A stretch of 64,000 nucleotides of DNA from Salinarimonas sp. GTDB taxonomy: Bacteria; Pseudomonadota; Alphaproteobacteria; Rhizobiales; Beijerinckiaceae. The stretch is from positions 310,001-374,000 of the forward strand of contig NZ_CP157794.1 of the NCBI RefSeq assembly GCF_040111675.1, in the 5' to 3' direction. Shown piece by piece: positions 1-9,013 of the stretch. Each line of letters begins with the position of its first letter. Within the stretch, counting starts at the first letter, position 1. Position numbers and translations under genes: made by a program. The notes beneath the pieces are model-generated. The model saw nothing but the letters and a program-made list of their open reading frames with translations. It did not search any database and was not told where the DNA came from.

Positions 1-1
1 G

Positions 2-211
2 GCCGAGCAGTTCCTGAAGGTCGCGACCGAGCACGAGGAGAGCGCCAAGGCGCCCGAGGCCATGCTCAAGCTCGGCACCTCGCTGATCGAGCTCGGCGCC
101 CGCGAGCAGGCCTGCGCCACCTTCTCCGAGCTGACGCGCCGCTACGACGACGCCGCCTTGCCGGTGCGCGAGGCGGTGGAGCGCGAGCGCCGGCGCGCCT
201 CCTGCGCCTGA
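2..211 (+). CDS. cpoB: Tol-Pal system protein CpoB/YbgF, C-terminal part (5' end outside window)
   Basis: The window opens inside a reading frame whose last 69 residues are visible. They look like the end of a tetratricopeptide-repeat protein, with helical pieces containing AEQFLKVATEH and AMLKLGTSLIELG followed by CATFSELTRRY, as in the C-terminal TPR domain of CpoB (YbgF). That family is a periplasmic partner of the Tol-Pal envelope complex that coordinates outer-membrane constriction and peptidoglycan synthesis. The position directly before tilS and ftsH matches the usual alphaproteobacterial order pal-cpoB-tilS-ftsH. The stop codon lies 11 bases before the tilS start, so cotranscription is likely. 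The signal peptide and coiled-coil part are not visible. Confidence 0.8.
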   Translation, partial: AEQFLKVATEHEESAKAPEAMLKLGTSLIELGAREQACATFSELTRRYDDAALPVREAVERERRRASCA

Positions 212-222
212 GGCGCCCCGCC

Positions 223-1236
223 ATGGGGGAGCGTGAAGACGCGCCGCTCTCGGACGCCGAGGCGAATGCGCGCCTCGCGCCGCTCCTCGCCGAGCGCGCC
301 GAGACCGGCCTTCTCCTCGCCGTCTCCGGCGGCCCCGATTCCGTCGCGCTGATGCGTCTCGCCGCGCCGCTCGCCCGCGACGCCGGCGCGCGCCTGTCCG
401 TCGCCACCGTCGATCACGGCCTGCGCGAGGGCTCCGCCGCCGAGGCCGAGACCGTCGCCCGATGGGCCCGCGACGCCGGCCTGCCGCATCGGACCCTCGC
501 CTGGACGGGCGAAAAGCCGCATGCCGGCCTCCAGGACGCCGCCCGCGCGGCGCGCTACGCCCTCCTCGCGGTCCATGCCCGGGAGATCGGCGCCGGCGCC
601 CTCGCCACCGCGCATCACCGCGACGACCAGGCCGAGACCGTCCTCATGCGCCTCGCCGCCGGCTCCGGCATCGCCGGGCTCGCGGGCATGCGCGCCCGCG
701 CCGACCTCGACGGCCTCGTGCTGGCGCGGCCCTTCCTCGACCTGCCGAAGGCCCGCCTCGTCGCCACCTGCCGGGCGCGGGGCTGGCCCCACGTCGAGGA
801 CCCGTCCAACGCGGCCGCGCGCTTCGCCCGGGCGCGCCTGCGCGGAATCGCCCCGCTGCTGGCGGCCGAGGGGCTCGACGCCGCGCGGCTCGCCCGCCTC
901 GCCGGTCGCGCCGCCCGCGCCGACGACGCCCTCGAGGCCGCGACGGAGGCGGCCTTCGCGCGTATCCGGATCGGCGAGGCCCCGCTTCTCCTCGACGCAG
1001 GGCTCCTGCGCGCCGAGCCGGAGGAGATCGCCCTGCGCGTCCTCGCCCGCGCGTTGCGCGAGGCGGGCGGCGGCGTCGGCTACGATCGTTTGCTGCGTCT
1101 CGAAGCTCTGTGGGCGCGGCTCGCCCCGGCGCTCGACGCGAACGCGCCCTTCCGGGCGACTCTCGCGGGCGCCCTCGTCGACGCCGCCGGGGGCCGCATC
1201 CGCGTCGCGCCCGAGCCGCCGCGGCGGCATCGCTGA
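223..1236 (+). CDS. tilS: tRNA(Ile)-lysidine synthetase TilS
   Basis: A 337-residue cytoplasmic enzyme that ligates lysine to the wobble cytidine of tRNA-Ile(CAU) using ATP, changing both its amino-acid identity and its codon reading to AUA. The PP-loop ATP-pyrophosphatase motif SGGPDS is at residues 35-40 and the following VDHGLREGS and AHHRDDQAETVLMRL segments are family hallmarks. The length fits the shorter alphaproteobacterial version, which lacks the long C-terminal extension of the E. coli enzyme. It sits between cpoB and ftsH on the same strand, a conserved neighbourhood. The ATG start is 11 bases after the preceding stop. Confidence 0.95.
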   Translation: MGEREDAPLSDAEANARLAPLLAERAETGLLLAVSGGPDSVALMRLAAPLARDAGARLSVATVDHGLREGSAAEAETVARWARDAGLPHRTLAWTGEKPHAGLQDAARAARYALLAVHAREIGAGALATAHHRDDQAETVLMRLAAGSGIAGLAGMRARADLDGLVLARPFLDLPKARLVATCRARGWPHVEDPSNAAARFARARLRGIAPLLAAEGLDAARLARLAGRAARADDALEAATEAAFARIRIGEAPLLLDAGLLRAEPEEIALRVLARALREAGGGVGYDRLLRLEALWARLAPALDANAPFRATLAGALVDAAGGRIRVAPEPPRRHR

Positions 1237-1418
1237 CCCGGACCCGCGTCGCGAGGGCGCAGAAATGCCGCAGGAGCGCCCTCCTGCGGCCGGTTCCACT
1301 TGGCACGCAAGACGCGCGCACCTAGATTGAGGCTTGCGAGCGTCTCCTGTCGGGCGAGGGCTCGCGGCAGGCCCGCCGAAGAGCGGCACGCACACAGCCC
1401 GGCGACGAACGGACCGCG

Positions 1419-3347
<1,929 letters not shown>

Positions 3348-3373
3348 CGCCGGATCCGTCCCGAAATGCGACG

Positions 3374-3397
3374 ACGCCCGCCGAAAGGCGGGCGTTC
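3374..3397. terminator. Bidirectional terminator-like hairpin between ftsH and the redoxin gene
   Basis: A perfect 9-base-pair stem (ACGCCCGCC and GGCGGGCGT) closed by a GAAA tetraloop lies between two convergent genes. It is 27 bases after the ftsH stop and 27 bases before the end of the minus-strand redoxin gene. The U-run is short (two T) on the plus strand, so it may rely partly on Rho. Confidence 0.65.
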
Positions 3398-3423
3398 TCG
3401 ATTCCGGACCTGCCGCGTGGCGC

Positions 3424-3984
3424 TCAGGCCGTCTTCCACTTGATCGAGCAGCCGATCGAGGGGATCTGCTCGCGCGGGCCCGCGCCCGTCTCGGCGACCT
3501 GGCGCATCGCCTCGTAGAGCTCCCGGCGCAGGCCGGGCGCGCCGGCCTGGCTGCGCGAGGCGTCGAGGCGGCCGCGATATTGCAGGCCGCCCGTCGCGTC
3601 GAAGCCGAAGAAGTCCGGCGTGCACACGGCGCCGTAGGCGCGCGCCACCTCCTGGCTCTCGTCGTAGAGATAGGGGAAGGGGAAGCCCTTCTCCTCGGCG
3701 ACGCGCTTCATCGCCATCGGCCCGTCCTCGGGATAGGTCTCGGCGTCGTTGGAGGAGATGGCGACGACGCCGATCCGGAGCGCCTTCAGCTCCGCCGCGT
3801 CGCGGATGATGCGGTCGATGACCGCCTTCACGTAGGGGCAGTGATTCGCCAGGAACATGACGAGCGTGCCCCTCTCGCCGGCGATGTCCGCCAGCGCGAT
3901 CTCACGCCCGTCGGTGGCGGCGGGGAGGCGGAAGTCGGGGGCCTTCCAGCCGAAGTCGCAGATCGGGGTCTCGGTCGCGGCCAT
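3424..3984 (-). CDS. Thioredoxin-family (AhpC/TSA-like, PRX_like1) protein
   Basis: A 186-residue cytoplasmic redoxin. The N-terminal segment (APDFRLPAATDGREIAL) is the typical peroxiredoxin opening, and the LANHCPYVKAV stretch near residues 46-56 carries a single active-site cysteine rather than the CxxC of classical thioredoxins. A second conserved cysteine lies in YGAVCTPDFFGFD. This pattern matches the AhpC/TSA family subgroup often annotated simply as thioredoxin family protein. A substrate cannot be read from the sequence. It lies 18 bases after a DsbA-type gene on the same strand, so the two probably share a transcript and a role in thiol redox balance. Confidence 0.85.
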   Translation of the reverse strand: MAATETPICDFGWKAPDFRLPAATDGREIALADIAGERGTLVMFLANHCPYVKAVIDRIIRDAAELKALRIGVVAISSNDAETYPEDGPMAMKRVAEEKGFPFPYLYDESQEVARAYGAVCTPDFFGFDATGGLQYRGRLDASRSQAGAPGLRRELYEAMRQVAETGAGPREQIPSIGCSIKWKTA

Positions 3985-4002
3985 GGCGTCTCTCCTTGCC
4001 TG

Positions 4003-4677
4003 TCAGGTCTCGTGCGGGGTTCGATCGGCGGTGGCGAGCGCCTCCTCCACAGCCGCGACGGCGGCATCCGCAGGCAGAAAGCCGGCGAAGATCTCGTGGA
4101 GTGCGCCCTCCGGCGTCTCGCGATAGAGCGTGGGATAGCTCGTCACGCCGCGCCGGCGCGCGGCGTCGAACATGGCGATCGTCTCGGCGAAGGCCTCCGG
4201 CGCGCTCCAGCGCTCCTCCAGGGCGTCCGGGTCGAGGCCGGCGGCGCGCGCCACACGGCGCACGGTGCGCGGGTCGTCGGGCGTGCGCCCCTCGCCGTAG
4301 AGCGCCTCGCCGAGGCCGAAGGCGACGTCGAGCCCGGCCTCGGGGCCTGCCATCTCGCGGGCCACCCGGGCGGCGCGGCAGGCGGGTTCCGAGCGCGAGA
4401 CCCAGCGCCCGGGCTCCAGCACGCGCTCGAAGAAGGCGGGCCCGGCCTTCACGCCGGTGCGGGCGTAGATCGCCTGGAGGCCGCGCATCAGATAGGGCGC
4501 GTCGAGCCCGATCATGCGCTCGCGCCCGCCGGTGACGAGCCCGCCCATGGCGACGTCGAAGGTGGCGGCGTCGGCGAAGCGTTCGCGCAGGCGGCGCAGG
4601 GGCGGCCCGAAGCCGTAGCACCATCCGCAGAGCGGATCGGTGGCGACGACGAGGACGGGCCGGGTGGGGTCTGGCAT
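4003..4677 (-). CDS. DsbA-family thiol oxidoreductase (FrnE-like)
   Basis: A 224-residue protein with a thioredoxin-fold CGWC redox motif at residues 17-20 in the context ATDPLCGWCYGFGPPL, followed by the helical insertion and the cis-proline strand (GVTSYPTLY). No signal peptide is seen, which suggests a cytoplasmic member of the FrnE/2-hydroxychromene isomerase-like branch rather than a periplasmic DsbA. It is the upstream gene of a likely two-gene unit with the redoxin. The specific substrate is not evident. Confidence 0.8.
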   Translation of the reverse strand: MPDPTRPVLVVATDPLCGWCYGFGPPLRRLRERFADAATFDVAMGGLVTGGRERMIGLDAPYLMRGLQAIYARTGVKAGPAFFERVLEPGRWVSRSEPACRAARVAREMAGPEAGLDVAFGLGEALYGEGRTPDDPRTVRRVARAAGLDPDALEERWSAPEAFAETIAMFDAARRRGVTSYPTLYRETPEGALHEIFAGFLPADAAVAAVEEALATADRTPHET

Positions 4678-4776
4678 GCGGGGCTCCGGGTAGGGGACGC
4701 GCGTCTCCCACTCAGATAGGCGCGTCGGCCGCCCCTGCGAACCCCGCGGGCGAACGCGGGCGAACGCGCGTGCGGA

Positions 4777-5313
4777 TCAGCCCTGATCCTTCCTCGCGCG
4801 CTCGATGGCGCGGGTGACCATCTCCAGCGCCTCCTCGGCGTCGCCCCAGCGGACGATCTTCACCCACTTGCCGGGCTCGAGGTCCTTGTAGTGCGCGAAG
4901 AAGTGCTCGATCTGCTTGAGCGTGATGTCCGGCATGTCGGCGATCGTCTTCACGCTCTCGTAGCGGCGCGTGAGCTTCGTCGTGGGCACGGCGATGATCT
5001 TCTCGTCCTGCCCCGCCTCGTCCTCCATGATCAGCACGCCGACGGGCCGCACGGCGATGATCGCGCCGGGCACGATGGCGCGGGTGTTGGCGACGAGCAC
5101 GTCGACGGGGTCGCCGTCGTCGGAGAGGGTGTGCGGGACGAAGCCGTAATTTCCGGGATAGCGCATCGACGTATAGAGGAAGCGGTCGACGACCAGCGTT
5201 CCGGCGGCCTTGTCGAGCTCGTACTTGATCGGCTCGCCGCCGATCGGCACCTCGATGACGACGTTCACCTCGTGCGGCGGGTTCTTACCCACGGAAACAG
5301 CATCGATGCGCAT
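4777..5313 (-). CDS. ppa: Inorganic pyrophosphatase (family I)
   Basis: A 178-residue soluble enzyme hydrolysing pyrophosphate to orthophosphate, which drives biosynthetic reactions forward. The metal-binding signature DGDPVD is at residues 66-71, preceded by the [13 protein letters not shown] segment, with the second acidic cluster around [10 protein letters not shown]. Length and motif spacing agree with hexameric bacterial family I enzymes. It is monocistronic by spacing, with about 100 bases to the DsbA-type gene downstream and 135 bases to the next gene upstream. Confidence 0.97.
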   Translation of the reverse strand: MRIDAVSVGKNPPHEVNVVIEVPIGGEPIKYELDKAAGTLVVDRFLYTSMRYPGNYGFVPHTLSDDGDPVDVLVANTRAIVPGAIIAVRPVGVLIMEDEAGQDEKIIAVPTTKLTRRYESVKTIADMPDITLKQIEHFFAHYKDLEPGKWVKIVRWGDAEEALEMVTRAIERARKDQG

Positions 5314-5448
5314 AAAGTTGTCTCCTCAAGGCCTTTGCGCGGCCGCAAGCGGGCGGCCCCTGGCTTCGTGGGGTTGGTAGCGGTCAATGCCGCAACGCAC
5401 AAGAACGACTTTCGCCCGACCCTCTCGCCCGACCCCGCTGCGAGCGCC

Positions 5449-5958
5449 TCAGCGGGTGAAAAGGAACGCCTTCTTCGGCAGCGAATCGGAGCCGAGCCGC
5501 TCGCGGCTCTCGGCGATGACGCGCCCGCCCAGCCCTTCGTAGAAGGCGCAGGCGCGCTCGTTGTCCGCGAGCGACCAGATCGCCACGGAGCGCGCGCCGC
5601 GATGGTGCAGGTCGTTCATCACCGCCCGGAACAGACGCCGGCCGAAGCCGAGCCCCTGGTATTCCGGGGCGAGGTAGAGCTCGTCGATCTCCCCGTCCGC
5701 CTTGAGCATGCGGTCGCGGCAGCGGCCGTAGGAGGCGTATCCGACGATCTTCTTGTCGACGTCGAGCACGGCGAGCGGACGGCCGCGGCGCAGCGAGAAG
5801 GCCCACCAGCGCGGGCCGCGCCGCTGGATCATCCGCTCCAGCGTGACGCCGGGGATGATGCCGGTATACGCTTCCCGCCAGGCCGCGTCGAAGACCTTCG
5901 AGATCGCGGCGGCGTCGGCGGGCTTGGCGTGTCGGATGCCTGTGACGAGCTCGCTCAT
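5449..5958 (-). CDS. GNAT-family N-acetyltransferase
   Basis: A 169-residue acetyltransferase of the RimI-like type. The acetyl-CoA binding motif A appears as LYLAPEYQGLGFGRRLFRAV (Q/R-x-x-G-x-G/A pattern), preceded by a strand with IDELYL and followed by the SLADNERACAFYEGLG motif B region. It belongs to the group that opens with IRHAKPADAAAISKVF. The substrate is unknown. It is a single gene beside the island junction at about 6.1 kb and has the base composition of the core genome. Confidence 0.85.
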   Translation of the reverse strand: MSELVTGIRHAKPADAAAISKVFDAAWREAYTGIIPGVTLERMIQRRGPRWWAFSLRRGRPLAVLDVDKKIVGYASYGRCRDRMLKADGEIDELYLAPEYQGLGFGRRLFRAVMNDLHHRGARSVAIWSLADNERACAFYEGLGGRVIAESRERLGSDSLPKKAFLFTR

Positions 5959-6099
5959 GGGAGAAGCTTATGACGGCTCGCCGCGGCTGGGAAGAGCCGC
6001 TTTCGAAGGAGGCGTTGCGACGCACGGGCGCGGGCTCGCGCTTCGCGCATGGGCCGGGCCGAGGCTATCCTGACCGCCGGTCGGTCCGGAGCACCTCCC

Positions 6100-6314
6100 A
6101 TGCGAAGCCGTCTCGTCCTGATCGAGGCCGCTTTCGACGACGATCCGACGTCAGGACCGTCGAGCACAGCGCGATCCCCGGCCTCTGCCGCGAGGCCGCG
6201 AGCCACGACGCGCTCATCGCCCGGCTGCCGGGGATGGTGGCGGACCTGATCGAGGAGAACGGGGCGGAGGGTGAGCCGATTTCCGATCCGAGGCAGCGGG
6301 GCTATATACCCTGA
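6100..6314 (+). pseudogene. Frameshifted DUF1902 / HicB-like antitoxin remnant
   Basis: Translation from the ATG at 6100 gives MRSRLVLIEAAFDDDPT, the usual opening of DUF1902 proteins. The rest of the domain (VEHSAIPGLCREAASHDALI, then ARLPGMVADLIEENG) continues in another frame from about 6147 to a stop at 6312-6314. A single indel near 6145-6155, with loss of a few residues, explains both halves. DUF1902 proteins resemble HicB-type antitoxins and are often followed by a HicA-like toxin. Here the next 140 bases are AT-richer and non-coding, so any partner has been lost. Domain identity is from recognition of the conserved pattern, not a search. Confidence 0.6.
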
Positions 6315-6451
6315 CGCTTAGCACAATCGGCCAAGCATTATCGTAGTTTTCTGTATGTTCCCTGAGAGCCATGCGTATGCTCTTGATGCGCAGATGAGTT
6401 CAAGCTAATTGTATAGCGTCCTTATCGACCATTCAGAGGTGGGCTAACAAA

Positions 6452-6937
6452 GTGCGCGATGTCCTTTTTAGCATTCACCCGATCTATGCTGACGCGATAC
6501 TTTCTGGGCGGAAACATGTTGAGGTGCGCCGTCGCTACCCGCTGAGGGAAACGGTCGGGGGAACTATGTTTATCTATGCGACGAAGCCGATAGGTGCAAT
6601 TATAGGCACCGCTCGGATTGCGGGTGTGGAAATTCTGGGTGTCGATCGTCTCCTGGAGCGTTATGGAGACGCGATTTTAATCGACAAGAGCGCTCTCGTG
6701 AATTACTTGAGTCCATCACAGACTGCTTTCGCGATCCGGCTTGAACAACCTTGCCGGATGCCGGTGCCTATTGAGCGCGAACAGCTGCTGCTTCGTGGTA
6801 TTACTCCACCACAGGCGTTCATGTATCTTCCTCGCGAGTTGAGCCATAGCTTGCCAGATGCCGGCTTTGATGATCCGAGACAAATGGCTTTCGATTTTTC
6901 GGAGAGCGGTAGCTGCGTCAAAGCCGGGTGCGCCTAG
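6452..6937 (+). CDS. ASCH-domain (PUA-like) protein, 3' end altered by IS insertion
   Basis: A 161-residue protein beginning at GTG, with GAGGTGG about ten bases upstream. The opening (MRDVLFSIHPIYADAILSG, then KHVEVRRRYP) is the typical start of ASCH-domain proteins, a PUA-related fold thought to bind RNA or modified nucleic acid. The codon use is clearly AT-richer than the flanking core genes. The stop codon TAG at 6935-6937 is made from the target-site TA plus the first base of the IS element. Without the insertion the frame would run 31 codons further to 7844 (see findings). Function is unknown. The visible domain is N-terminal, so the truncated protein may still fold. Confidence 0.75.
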   Translation: MRDVLFSIHPIYADAILSGRKHVEVRRRYPLRETVGGTMFIYATKPIGAIIGTARIAGVEILGVDRLLERYGDAILIDKSALVNYLSPSQTAFAIRLEQPCRMPVPIEREQLLLRGITPPQAFMYLPRELSHSLPDAGFDDPRQMAFDFSESGSCVKAGCA

Positions 6938-7748
6938 GATGCGGACTCATTTCGCGGCAAGCCAAATCCGGATCGCGGCGAGCTTGAGCGCGGCGAGGAA
7001 GTTGTCGGGCGAGCGGTCGTAGCGCGTGGCGAGGCCGCGGAAGTGCTTGATGCGATTGAAGAAGCGCTCAACGAGGTTTCGCTGGCGGTAGAGCCAGGAG
7101 CTGAACGGGAAGCTGCCCTTTCGGATCGCGCGGGGCGGGATGTTCGCCCAGGCGCCGCGTTCGGTCACCGTCGCGCGGATCGCGTTCGTGTCGTAGGCGC
7201 GGTCGGCGATCAGGATGGCGTCTTTCGCGACGAGCGGAAGGAGCTGCTCGCAGGCCGGTGCGTCGTTTGCCTGCCCTGCGGTGAGCAGGAGGCGAACCGG
7301 CCGCCCTTCCGCATCGACGAGGGCGTGGATCTTGGTCGTCAGGCCGCCGCGGGAACGTCCCATGCGACCATCTCCGGCGGCCTCCGAATCCCCCTTTTTC
7401 CCGCGGCCCCGTGCTGGTGGACGCGGACGCAGGAGCTGTCGATCATCACGATGTCGCCGTCGTAAGCCTCTGAGACGGCGTCCAGAATTCGGTCCCAGAC
7501 GCCTGCTTTCCGCCATCGGACGAAGCGGTTGTAGAGCGTCGTGCGCGGGCCGTAGCGCTCGGGCACGTCGCGCCAGGGCGCACCCGTCCGGAAGCGCCAG
7601 ACGATCCCGTTGATCACCCGCCTGTCGTCCACCCGGGGCACGCCGCGCACCTTGTTCGGCAGAAGCGGCTGGATGATCGCCCATTCCTCGTCGGTCAGCT
7701 CATGGCGGCGCATCGAATCCTCCCTCGATCAGGAAGGTTGAATCATCC
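6937..7748 (-). mobile_element. IS5-family (IS427-group-like) insertion sequence
   Basis: An 812-base element bounded by TA dinucleotides at 6935-6936 and 7749-7750, consistent with the 2-bp TA duplication of the IS427 group. The outermost bases are inverted (GGATG on the left, CATCC on the right), and beyond that the terminal repeats are weakly matched. It carries one transposase in two overlapping frames on the minus strand and has a higher GC content than the island around it. It disrupts the ASCH gene. Confidence 0.85.
6947..7713 (-). CDS. IS5-family transposase made by -1 ribosomal frameshifting
   Basis: The first frame (7713 down to 7339) encodes the N-terminal DUF4096-type domain, opening MRRHELTDEEWAIIQPLLP, and the first catalytic Asp in VMIDSSCVRVH. 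The second frame supplies the rest: LTTKIHALVDAEGRPV, the second Asp in ILIADRAYDTN, and the Glu in RNLVERFFNRIKHFRG, ending at 6947. The join is a canonical heptamer G_GGA_AAA at 7402-7396 on the minus strand, where a -1 slip moves ribosomes from the first frame to the second. GGGAGG lies six bases before the ATG. The DDE triad is complete, so the element looks intact rather than degenerate. Confidence 0.85.
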
Positions 7749-7794
7749 TACGCTCGAGCGATCAAATCCGCTTTGCCGTTTATGGGGCCAGAGC

Positions 7795-8853
7795 CTAAGC
7801 CAGAAGTCGGGCGGGAACCTCAGCAAGTTCGAGGATATGTCTGAACTCGCCGTCTGTGATGCGGCGAAACTGAAATCGTGGGGGGTCGGTCAAGCCTACG
7901 ACGTCGAGCAGCCTGTCCCGGTTGGGGCGCTTCGGAAACGCAATATTATAGGTCATTCTGACAGTAAAAAGCCTTTTGGTGCTATTGAACCGCTCTCGGA
8001 GCTCTTCTTCTGAGAACACGCTATGAGGAAGGCAGTAGTCGACAAATTCTTGAACGTTCGCGAAATCACGCCTGCTTCTCGTTTCTTCAACGACACAGAC
8101 CGAAGTCGCTACCGACCTGTAACGCGCCCGTCCACCCTTGTCTGTCGTGCGATAGATTACAACGGCGTCGCCTTTTTTCATCATTGTTAGTGGGAGCCCT
8201 GCGACATAAACCTTATGAATGGTATTCGTATGAGAAACATCGGACAGAATATCGGGGGGCTCGGTAACAAGGATTGAGTCTGGAAAAAGCTGCGTGTGGA
8301 ACTCGGGGTATATCGCTAAAAGAAAGCAGCGGCCAGATTCCTGTCTAATGATCGGGTATCTTTCAACAAGCTCATCCGAGGAGTCTGTAAGCTCCTTGAC
8401 GAGGACAATTTCCTCGCCGTTCGGCGTGATTTTATTTCCACGTTCTTCAAAGCCATACCGCTCTAGCAGTCGGAGCAAAGGCTTGTGTGTCGGAAAAGCA
8501 GTCACGTAGATTTGTTCTGCTTCAGAAGCTATCGCGTGGTCAAAGATCTTCTTTACCGCGCGCTCGCCGAGCTTTGTCCCGTGTGCAACGATTTTGAAGG
8601 TGCCGACCTTGATCCGCCGTGCCGCAGGTAGTGGTGGCTGCACATCCGTTACGGGTCCGTCTTCCAGCTTGAGATAAAGGAAGCCGCGGAGCTCGTCGAC
8701 ACCCTCGTCGTAGATCACGTAGGCTTGTTCACCCGAAGCAGCCTTGCCAGCGAACCATTGCGGAAACTCACCATACTGATTTTTCAAAGAGTCGAAAAAG
8801 GGATCGTCCAAATCAATGTCGCTCAAGGCTTTCAGCTGAAGGGTGCCAGGCAT
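7795..8853 (-). CDS. GNAT acetyltransferase fused to a PUA/ASCH-like domain
   Basis: A 352-residue protein, convergent with the ASCH gene. The N-terminal 150 residues resemble a GNAT fold: a YVIYDEGVDELRGFLYLKLE strand pair, a central KVGTFKIVAHGTKLGERAVK segment in the acetyl-CoA-binding position, and LLRLLERYGFEERG near the domain end. From about residue 170 a second domain follows, with a PUA/EVE-like core (MMKKGDAVVIYRTTDKGG, then RYRSVATSVCVVEE) and a C-terminal RNRDRLLDVVGL region. GGAG precedes the ATG by eight bases. Codon use is AT-richer than neighbours, suggesting acquisition. An RNA- or tRNA-directed acetyltransferase is possible, but this is inference. Confidence 0.7.
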   Translation of the reverse strand: MPGTLQLKALSDIDLDDPFFDSLKNQYGEFPQWFAGKAASGEQAYVIYDEGVDELRGFLYLKLEDGPVTDVQPPLPAARRIKVGTFKIVAHGTKLGERAVKKIFDHAIASEAEQIYVTAFPTHKPLLRLLERYGFEERGNKITPNGEEIVLVKELTDSSDELVERYPIIRQESGRCFLLAIYPEFHTQLFPDSILVTEPPDILSDVSHTNTIHKVYVAGLPLTMMKKGDAVVIYRTTDKGGRARYRSVATSVCVVEETRSRRDFANVQEFVDYCLPHSVFSEEELRERFNSTKRLFTVRMTYNIAFPKRPNRDRLLDVVGLTDPPRFQFRRITDGEFRHILELAEVPARLLA

Positions 8854-8933
8854 CGAATCGCTCCAACGTCGAGCATGAGCATGGCGATTACACGCGTGGA
8901 ACGCAAGAGAGATCGCTTCACGCCAAACTCCAC

Positions 8934-8963
8934 AAAAAAGCGCGGCCCCGAAGGACCGCGCTT
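8934..8963 (-). terminator. Intrinsic terminator of pnp
   Basis: On the minus strand an 11-base stem (AAGCGCGGTCC against GGCCCGCGCTT, one mismatch) with a four-base loop is followed by six T residues. It begins about 50 bases after the pnp stop and marks the boundary between the core rpsO-pnp region and the accessory island. Confidence 0.8.
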
Positions 8964-9013
8964 CCCAATCTCACAGACGACGCGGGGCGGCGCACCACCG
9001 CCCCGGCCCGTCC

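Noticed and set aside
4746-4768. Direct repeat GCGGGCGAAC next to ppa
   Set aside because: Two short copies in GC-rich spacer without dyad or conserved context; likely chance.
6947-7713. Transposase as a frameshifted pseudogene
   Set aside because: The frames join at a canonical G_GGA_AAA slip site and all three catalytic residues are present, so programmed frameshifting is the better explanation.
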